From the NCBI GenBank assembly GCA_046154695.1, contig JBJXFI010000124.1, positions 1 to 16,574 of the forward strand: a DNA stretch of 16,574 nt, read 5' to 3'. This document shows, piece after piece, positions 10,976-16,574 of the stretch. The DNA comes from DALYLB01 sp046154695. Its GTDB lineage: Bacteria > Acidobacteriota > Blastocatellia > RBC074. The number at the start of each line of letters is the position of its first letter. Positions within the stretch are counted from its first letter, which is position 1. The position numbers and the translations under genes were made by a program. The notes under the pieces were generated by a model that did not search any database, was not told the DNA's origin, and was given only the letters and a program-made list of their open reading frames with translations.

Positions 10976-11296
10976 ATGAATGACCGGCTCAACACAATTT
11001 TGAATGAATTCCGGCAGGCGTTGGCAGCGATTTATGGCGAGCGCCTGGACCGGGTCATTTTGTTTGGGTCGCAGGCTCGTGGTGATGCCTTGGAGGGATC
11101 CGATATTGATTTGCTCGTTGTTCTCAGCGGTGACGTGTATCCTGGGAAGGAAATCCTTCGCACAGGCGGCATCGTCTCCCAGATCTCTTTAAAATATGAC
11201 GTTGTTCTCTCCTGTCTGTTTTTTCCCGCTGAACGATTTCGCCGCGAGCAAAGCCCATTGCTTCGCAATGTAAGGCGAGAGGGAGTGACGGTATGA
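10976..11296 (+). CDS. MNT-type nucleotidyltransferase, antitoxin-like (MntA family)
   Basis: A 106-residue minimal nucleotidyltransferase. The family signature GSx10DxD is complete: Gly31-Ser32 in GSQARGD, then Asp43 and Asp45 in SDIDLLVV. Asp75 in the KYDVVLS strand is a good third metal ligand. Studied MntA proteins act as antitoxins by adenylylating the HEPN toxin encoded beside them. That activity is plausible here because every catalytic residue is present. The stop codon overlaps the HEPN start by the ATGA junction at 11293-11296, so the two are translationally coupled and co-expressed, as usual for this module. It is the first gene inward from the tRNA remnant, a position typical of accessory cargo. 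The role as antitoxin is inferred from family and context. Confidence 0.88.
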   Translation: MNDRLNTILNEFRQALAAIYGERLDRVILFGSQARGDALEGSDIDLLVVLSGDVYPGKEILRTGGIVSQISLKYDVVLSCLFFPAERFRREQSPLLRNVRREGVTV

Positions 11297-11676
11297 CGTT
11301 GGAGCAGGAAGCGCTTTTTCGAAAAGCGCAATCGAGTTTGGCGGCCGCGCGATTGTTGGCGGAGCGAAAATATTATGATTTCTCAATCTCTCGCGCATAT
11401 TACGCGATGTTTTATATCACTCAAGCGCTATTGGCGGGGGATGGGCTATCGTTTTCCAAACATGCCGCAGTCATCGCTGCTTTCGGACAGCATTTCGCAA
11501 AGACGGGGCGCGTTCCGGCTGAATACCACCGATATTTGATAGAGAGCGAGCAGCGTCGCAACGTTGGGGATTACGACGTTCAGTCAGCGCTGACGGAAGA
11601 AGACGCGAATGAACAATTGACCCGTGCGGAAGAATTTCTCAAGCTTGCCCAGCAAATGCTTCATGATGTTTCCTGA
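11293..11676 (+). CDS. HEPN domain protein, partner of the MNT nucleotidyltransferase
   Basis: A 127-residue, mostly helical HEPN protein. Family marks are the SISRAYYAMFYITQALL helix (residues 31-47) and the SFSKHAAVIAAFGQHFAKTGRVP segment (residues 53-75, split here only for description). The toxic HEPN RNases carry Rx4-6H, usually as RNxxxHxY. In the equivalent C-terminal position this protein has RRNVGDYD (88-95), where the histidine is absent. An accidental R73-x5-H79 exists in the GRVPAEYH turn but lies outside the usual catalytic helix. It may therefore not be an RNase, or it may use another mode, as in the HEPN subgroup with a DY in place of H. The C-terminal helix is rich in Glu/Gln/Leu. 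It is translated from the ATGA overlap with the MNT gene, and its 3' end is 39 bases from the convergent gene at 11716, with no clear terminator between. Confidence 0.85.
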   Translation: MTLEQEALFRKAQSSLAAARLLAERKYYDFSISRAYYAMFYITQALLAGDGLSFSKHAAVIAAFGQHFAKTGRVPAEYHRYLIESEQRRNVGDYDVQSALTEEDANEQLTRAEEFLKLAQQMLHDVS

Positions 11677-11715
11677 CTCAGTAAGCGGGGGCAGTGACGA
11701 TCACGGGTTGAAAAA

Positions 11716-12945
11716 TCATTTGGGGCCGCCGGCAATCACAACAACGCCATCGGTTATGTGGCAATTGAGCTGGCTGGACAAGAGGCGGCACAATCCGTCT
11801 GGGTCCAACCGAAAGCCGGAGGAGGCAGCGACGAGATCGCCGGCTATGGCCAGCGACATTGCGGAGTGACGGTTTTCGCGAAGGCGGCCACGAACGGCGC
11901 TCAGGCGCCTGGCCAGTTCGCCCGGCCCCAGCATCGTCAGAAACTCTTCGCGCCAGATGCGAAGGTCCGCGTTGGCGAACAGCGCCGCCATGCAGATTCG
12001 GCAAAGGTCGTCCGTCCCCGTCAGGTCACGTGCCATATTACGATGAACCAAACCGCCGGACGCTTCCATCGCTGTGAGCAATGGCCCCATCAACTCCTGG
12101 GCTGCGGTGAGCGATCGGGCACGGGTCAATTTCAAAATCCGGTGGATGCGAAGCTGGATGGCATTCCCCGACACGCCTTGTTCGCGACCGAGTTGCTCCA
12201 GGGTTGTACCGTCCAGATAACGGCGGCGCAGCAATTGCGCGTCTTTCGCCGCCACTGACTGCCATGCCCACGCAACCAGTTCGTCAATTGTGGCGGGCGG
12301 CGAGCCCGAATTGTTGCAAGGCCCGTAATCCGCTCCATGCTCAGCCAGTCTTTCAAACAACACCCACAACTCGCGCAGCGTTCTTCGCCCGAAGTTGGGC
12401 GTTTCCCTGAAGGATTCAACTTTGTCCGTAGCGGCGACAACGACTTCACGCAAGGTGGAGAATCGATTGAGAGCTTCTCGCAGCCGTGCCGAAACCACGG
12501 GCAGCGCGTCTTGCCAAGGGGCATCCGCGTTGACGCCCGACGCTTCCATTCGCGCCAGTGTGTATTCGGATAGAGGCTGCTTGATCCACTGTGATTCCGA
12601 TTGGTCGTCCCAAAAGATCGTTTCCGCCGATTCAGCCAGGGTAGGGTGATAACTTGTCACCGCTGGCCCGGCCAAAACCTCAAACGCTTCCCACAATTCG
12701 TCAAACACATGGCGAGGTGTATTCTTTCCAAGCGGCGTATCCCCGCCTTCGTCCCGCATCGCTTGCAGAACGTCACCCAGTGTTTCGAGACCTGCTCTTG
12801 TGAGTACATTGTAGACGCGTACGGAAAGGCAGGGCAGCGCGTCGAGCCACGGGACGCCGAGCGGAATGTTGCGCCGTTGCAATAGACGGGCAAGGAAAAC
12901 CGCCCGGTCGCTGGATGGAATGACTGGTTTCGTCGTTTCGTCCAT
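11716..12945 (-). CDS. Protein with two RNAP alpha-CTD-like domains and a sigma-70 region 4-like HTH
   Basis: A 409-residue protein with an unusual modular build. Residues of about 33-92 resemble the RNA polymerase alpha C-terminal domain (LDALPCLSVRVYNVLTRAG, then LETLGDVL). Residues 142-202 are a second copy (WQDALPVVSARLREALN, FSTLREVV and NFGRRTLRELW, the last matching the alpha-CTD NFGxKSLxE motif). Residues 219-277 match sigma-70 region 4 (DAQLLRRRYLDG, then TTLEQLGREQGVSGNAIQLRIHRIL). Residues of about 280-409 are an unassigned helical region. There is no sigma region 2, so it cannot be a normal sigma factor. It probably binds DNA and perhaps RNA polymerase, as a regulator or effector. 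No Shine-Dalgarno precedes the ATG at 12945. It is transcribed divergently from the RapA-like ATPase across 457 bases and convergently to the HEPN gene, so it may control or work with the ATPase. Function is unproven. Confidence 0.75.
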   Translation of the reverse strand: MDETTKPVIPSSDRAVFLARLLQRRNIPLGVPWLDALPCLSVRVYNVLTRAGLETLGDVLQAMRDEGGDTPLGKNTPRHVFDELWEAFEVLAGPAVTSYHPTLAESAETIFWDDQSESQWIKQPLSEYTLARMEASGVNADAPWQDALPVVSARLREALNRFSTLREVVVAATDKVESFRETPNFGRRTLRELWVLFERLAEHGADYGPCNNSGSPPATIDELVAWAWQSVAAKDAQLLRRRYLDGTTLEQLGREQGVSGNAIQLRIHRILKLTRARSLTAAQELMGPLLTAMEASGGLVHRNMARDLTGTDDLCRICMAALFANADLRIWREEFLTMLGPGELARRLSAVRGRLRENRHSAMSLAIAGDLVAASSGFRLDPDGLCRLLSSQLNCHITDGVVVIAGGPK

Positions 12946-13402
12946 TTCAGGGTGAATGTTGCTTCAACTTCGTCTGTCTTTTGCCATCCGATTTGAAGAT
13001 GCCGCGTTGGACGGTCCCGTCAAATATGTGGCTTGTTGACCTTTTGATGCAACATCATTTCTCGAATCACGAATCCCGTTTTCCCATGTGTGATTCATGA
13101 CACAATTCGGATTGCGGCCGCCGTGATCGCTATCGGATGATTTGATTGAAACTCGCTGCGCCACTTGAATGGAATCTGTTGGCGCATTGTAGGCAATCAC
13201 CATGTGGAAGGCAACAAGTCGAGATCGTGAGAAATCGAAACCCCGGGCGAGAATCATACCGCCCGCATTTCGTCCGCCAACCCCGACCTCGTGACATCGT
13301 TTGCGGAGAAAAAAACTCTTTAATTTTCGGTCAGCCTGTCATAGGATTCACCTCGTAGGCGCTTCTGCCTCAAACCCCGGCCCGGAAACCTGATTTCACC
13401 CC
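12946..13402. promoter_or_regulatory. 457-base divergent control region
   Basis: This region separates the alpha-CTD/sigma-like gene from the RapA-like gene and should hold both promoters. No convincing gene was found in it. On the minus strand TTGACG at 13023-13018 could be the -35 element of the leftward gene, with a poor -10 (ATCTTC, 13000-12995). A GACGG-GA-CCGTC palindrome (13010-13021, read on either strand) overlaps that -35 and could be an operator. Further right, GAATCAC (13064-13070) and GTGATTC (13090-13096) form an inverted repeat spaced by 19 bases. Rightward, an A/T-rich stretch near 13308-13327 precedes the ATPase start but gives no clear boxes. Confidence 0.35.
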
Positions 13403-15757
13403 ATGCCTCTAACCGATTTTCATGCAAAATATTTTGCCTACGAGTTGACCAAGCGGTGTTCTTCGGACAACGCCGAGAAGTTGGCTGCGGCGGTCGCGGG
13501 CGCACAGGTTGATCTGAATCCGCATCAGGTTGACGCCGCGCTGTTCGCTTTCAGTTCTCCCTTGTCCAAAGGAGCATTGTTGGCCGACGAAGTCGGGCTG
13601 GGCAAAACCATCGAGGCCGGGCTTGTCATTTCACAACGATGGGCCGAGCGCAAGCGACGGATTCTGGTCATCACGCCCGCCAATTTGCGCAAACAATGGC
13701 ATCAGGAGTTGACCGAAAAGTTCTTCCTGCCTTGCGCCATTCTCGAGACACGCTCTTATAACCAGGCGGTCAAACAGAGCAACTTCCGCCCTCTTGAAGT
13801 CAACAATACCGTCGTCATCTGCTCTTATCAGTTCGCGCGAAGCAAAGCGGCGGAAGTGCAGACCACGTCGTGGGATCTGGTTGTGATTGATGAAGCCCAC
13901 CGGCTGCGCAATGTCTACAAACCCTCCAACGTCATTGCAAACACGCTGAAAGGAGCGCTCGCGGGAAAAGACAAACTCTTACTGACGGCGACTCCGCTTC
14001 AAAATTCACTGTTGGAACTTTTTGGCCTCGTCAGTTTCATTGACGACCACACGTTTGGCGACGTGAAAAGCTTTCGCGAGCAATTCGCCAGCGCCAGCGC
14101 GGCGCAAGACCAATCTTTTCAGACGCTGAAAGACCGACTGAAACCAATCTGCCATCGCACGCTGCGGCGACAGGTTACGGCCTATGTGCCATATACGAGG
14201 CGGCACGCAGTGATTGAGCGCTTCGATCCGGACGAACCCGAAGACCGTCTCTACCATCTGGTCTCTGATTATCTGCGGCGCGACAACATTCAGGCGCTCC
14301 CGGCCAGCCAGCGCAGCCTGATGACCCTGGTTTTGCGCAAACTGCTGGCATCGTCCACCTTCGCCATCGCCGGGGCGCTCAACACCATCTCCACACGGCT
14401 CAAAGCCAAACTGGGAATGCAGGAGACACAATCACCGCTCGCGGACGAACTGGACGAAGATTACGAAGCATTGGACGAAACGGCGGAAGAGTGGCCGGAA
14501 GAAGAGGAACAATTGGAACGGCTTTCGGACGCTGACCGCGCCGCGATTCAAGCCGAAGTCGCGGACCTGGAAGAATTCATGCGGCTGGCCGTTTCCATCG
14601 AACACAACGCCAAAGGCCAGAAGCTGCTCACAACCCTGGGAAGCGCATTTGCCAAAGCGGCGGAGTTTGGTGCAGCCGAGAAAGCCATCATCTTCACCGA
14701 ATCGCGGCGCACACAGGACTATCTGTTACGCTTGCTGGCCGATAGCCCTTATGCTGAAGGCATCGTTTTATTCAATGGTTCAAACACAGACGACCGCTCA
14801 AAGAAGATTTACAACTCCTGGCTCAAACAGCACAAAGGCACAGATCGCGTCACTGGTTCGCGCACGGCGGATATGCGCTCGGCGCTGGTGGATTACTTCC
14901 GCGAAGAAGGCCGCATTATGATCGCCACCGAAGCGGGCGCAGAAGGTATCAACCTGCAATTCTGCGCGCTGGTCGTGAATTACGATCTGCCCTGGAATCC
15001 GCAACGCATCGAACAGCGCATTGGCCGCTGCCATCGGTACGGCCAGAAACACGATGTGGTCGTCGTCAATTTCCTCAACCAGCAGAACGAAGCCGACCAG
15101 CGCGTCTATCAACTCCTGTCTGAAAAATTTCAGCTCTTTGACGGCATCTTCGGCAGCAGCGACGAAGTGCTCGGCGCAATTGAATCCGGCGTGGATTTTG
15201 AAAAACGCATCGCCGGCATTTACCAGAGCTGCCGCCGGCCCGAAGAGATCAAAGCCGCTTTCGATCAACTCCAGTTGGAACTCAGCCAGGAAATCAACGC
15301 GGCGATGACCCGCACACGGCAGCAGTTGCTGGAAAATTTCGATGACGAAGTGCGCGACAAACTGCGCGTCCGGAACGAAGCGGCCAAAGCACAACTCAAC
15401 CGCTTCGAGCAATTGTTGATGCAATTGACCCGGCACGAACTCGACGGCCACGCCGAGTTTTTATCGGATTCCGCGTTTCGATTGACCACGAACCCGTTTC
15501 CGCAATCCGCCGAGGACATCCCGCTGGGGCGGTATGAACTCCCGCGCCGCAGCGGCGAAGCTCATCTGTACCGGTTGCAGCATCCACTGGCCGTGGGCGT
15601 GCTGACGCGGGCGCTCGACCGCGAATTGCCCATCGCCGAAGTCACGTTCAATTATCGTGAACACACGGGGAAAATCAGCATTCTGGAACCATTAATCGGC
15701 CAATCCGGCTGGCTGCGGTTATCGCTTTTCATCGTTGAATCTTTTCACGAGTTTGGA
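13403..15757 (+). pseudogene. RapA-type SNF2 ATPase, 3' end disrupted by a transposon
   Basis: Residues 1 to about 785 form a SWI2/SNF2 ATPase of the RapA/HepA kind. Walker A is LLADEVGLGKTIEAG (Lys68, Thr69), Walker B is DEAH at 163-166 in WDLVVIDEAHRLR, and motif III is TATP at 195-198. Motif V is TEAGAEGINLQF (509-520) and motif VI is QRIGRCHRYGQ (538-548). A strongly acidic insert (about 347-390) splits the motor lobes, and a long helical C-terminal region follows from about 610. After residue 785 the frame continues to a stop at 15962-15964, but those last 68 residues are read out of frame through a transposon end and are not family sequence. The native C-terminus is therefore lost, and some dozens of residues or more are probably missing. 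The ATG at 13403 is the only in-frame start because a TGA lies at 13391-13393; no Shine-Dalgarno is visible. E. coli RapA recycles RNA polymerase. The motor may still be made, but full function is doubtful. Confidence 0.85.
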
Positions 15758-15765
15758 CAAATAAA

Positions 15766-15785
15766 GGGAGGCCGCGTGGCCTCCC
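15766..15785. repeat. Perfect hairpin at the transposon's left end
   Basis: GGGAGGCC (15766-15773) and GGCCTCCC (15778-15785) are exact complements around a GCGT loop. As DNA this could be part of the terminal recognition sequence. As RNA it would block or terminate transcripts entering from the interrupted ATPase gene. Confidence 0.75.
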
Positions 15786-15786
15786 C

Positions 15787-15841
15787 AAGAGGCGCTTCCA
15801 GCGGTAAGCTGGTTGTATGCAAAAACAAAAAACCGCCTCTT
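15787..15841 (+). promoter_or_regulatory. Nested hairpins enclosing the transposase start codon
   Basis: AAGAGGCG (15787-15794) pairs with CGCCTCTT (15834-15841), enclosing a smaller stem CCAGC (15798-15802) / GCTGG (15808-15812). The transposase ATG at 15817 lies inside the large stem. A transcript reading in from outside would fold up the start region, a known way for transposons to keep impinging transcription from raising transposase levels. Function here is inferred from geometry. Confidence 0.5.
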
Positions 15842-16574
15842 CCCAAAGTGTACAGGATTTCCGCGCCGCCGTCGCCGGGAGTTTCGATTCGCAGGGCGCG
15901 GTTCTGCTCAATCTCATTGATGCTCTCGCGGTCGGCCCCCGTCCCGGCTCGCCCGTTGACGTGACCGCTTCGGCGCTCTTCGCTTTTAGCCACGATAGCC
16001 TCTACAAGGCGCTGCGACGCGGCGCGGACGATCTCGGCGAGCAGATCTCGTCGGAGGATTGGCTGCTCGAATTGCGGAAGCAGCGTCTGGCCTGGTTGGC
16101 CGCGCATCCGGCTTCCCCTCTGTCGGGGGATCTCGGGAAGTGGAAATTCCGCATTCTCGACGCCACCAATCATTACCGCAGGCAGGTCAAGACGGTGCGC
16201 GTCGCTTATGTCCACGGCGCGGACGGGATGAAGCCGGGCGTGGGGTTGTCGGTTCTCGCCGAGCGGGTCGGCGAAGGTTCCTGGACTCTTCCTTTGGAGA
16301 TCGCCTGGATGCCGCCCGAACAGAGCCCGACCAGTTTCGGCGCGGCGCAGATCGAGGCTTTTGTCGCCGCGCACGGCTGGCCCAGCGAATATATGCTGGT
16401 CGTGGATTCGCAGTATACGGTGCGGCCTTTTCTCGAACCGGTCGTGGCCCAGGGCGTCAATGTCCTTGGGCGCTTGCGGAATAATCGCTGTTTTTATGTG
16501 GCGGTGGTGGAATATGGCGGCTTCGGGCGGCCGGCGCAATTGGGCGCGAGATTCAAATTGAACGAGCCGAAAAC
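15817..16574 (+). CDS. DDE-type transposase, 5' portion (no stop before window end)
   Basis: An open frame of 252 complete codons from ATG at 15817 to the right edge without a stop. The product resembles DDE superfamily endonucleases of the DDE_5/IS701-like kind. An N-terminal helical region is followed by a catalytic core with Asp115 in FRILDATNHYRR and Asp197 in EYMLVVDSQYTVRPFLEP, then GVNVLGRLRNNRCFYV (213-228). The VVD strand and GRLR strand together are the best family clue. The third acidic residue should lie beyond the window. No Shine-Dalgarno is visible and the start is buried in a hairpin, which fits tight control of transposase. The family name is tentative; the transposase nature is fairly sure. 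It interrupts the RapA-like ATPase gene. Confidence 0.8.
   Translation, partial: MQKQKTASSQSVQDFRAAVAGSFDSQGAVLLNLIDALAVGPRPGSPVDVTASALFAFSHDSLYKALRRGADDLGEQISSEDWLLELRKQRLAWLAAHPASPLSGDLGKWKFRILDATNHYRRQVKTVRVAYVHGADGMKPGVGLSVLAERVGEGSWTLPLEIAWMPPEQSPTSFGAAQIEAFVAAHGWPSEYMLVVDSQYTVRPFLEPVVAQGVNVLGRLRNNRCFYVAVVEYGGFGRPAQLGARFKLNEPK

Larger units (their letters stand above)
15758..16574 (+). mobile_element. Insertion sequence, left end and 5' part (runs off the window)
   Basis: From about 15758 the ATPase frame loses family character, and a transposase starts in a different frame at 15817. The exact left terminus cannot be fixed because neither the right terminal repeat nor a target duplication is in view; it probably lies between about 15745 and 15766. 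The first bases contain GGGAGGCC-GCGT-GGCCTCCC, then two more hairpins before the transposase start. The element has the same orientation as the gene it interrupts. Confidence 0.8.

Noticed and set aside
12964..13257. 97-codon minus-strand frame in the divergent spacer
   Set aside because: No plausible ribosome binding site, no recognisable domain, and polar low-information composition; better explained as regulatory DNA.
14798..15451. 217-codon minus-strand frame within the RapA-like gene
   Set aside because: Antisense to motor motifs V and VI; a shadow frame.
15745..16539. 264-codon minus-strand frame across the transposon
   Set aside because: It runs antisense to the transposase, whose catalytic strands are recognisable, and spans the junction with the ATPase gene.

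Overview
The window looks like the chromosome of a GC-rich, Gram-negative-type soil or environmental bacterium. A large TonB-dependent receptor with an N-terminal regulatory-like domain shows there is an outer membrane. The gene mix (such a receptor, a beta-propeller phosphoesterase and a SWIM/SNF2 pair) resembles Acidobacteriota. That placement is an inference from gene content; no ribosomal or other marker gene is present to test it.

Left part, about 1-10533, reads as ordinary chromosome. A small DUF1801/YdhG-type protein (55-447, +) is followed by four minus-strand genes. A SNF2-family helicase (4672-1535) lies just upstream of a SWIM zinc-finger protein (1518-565), a pairing common in bacteria. 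A TonB-dependent receptor (10317-7525) is followed by a secreted beta-propeller/phosphoesterase (7440-4942), with a strong GC-rich hairpin between them. The receptor and enzyme are probably one uptake or scavenging unit.

Junction, 10523-10757. A second copy of the first 53 codons of the DUF1801 gene, about 92% identical by eye and in the same orientation, breaks off abruptly. Twenty bases later comes the 3' half of a tRNA-Arg (anticodon ACG) on the minus strand, running from the anticodon loop to the discriminator base with no 5' half. This is the usual scar of an integrase-type element. Its orientation puts the element to the right of the fragment, with the intact tRNA expected beyond the window.

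Right part, about 10758 to the end, looks like that accessory or defence-like island. It holds an MNT nucleotidyltransferase/HEPN pair of toxin-antitoxin type (10976-11676, +). Next is a 409-residue protein on the minus strand with two RNA-polymerase alpha-CTD-like domains and a sigma-70 region 4-like helix-turn-helix (12945-11716). Divergent from it across a 457-base spacer is a RapA-type SNF2 ATPase (13403 onward, +). The ATPase reading frame loses its family character near 15757 because a transposon has entered. The transposase starts at 15817 and runs off the right edge, and nested hairpins sit at the element's left end. RapA itself acts on RNA polymerase, so pairing a RapA-like motor with a protein built from RNA-polymerase-binding/DNA-binding modules is the best candidate here for an undescribed system. 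In this genome it is probably inactivated by the insertion.
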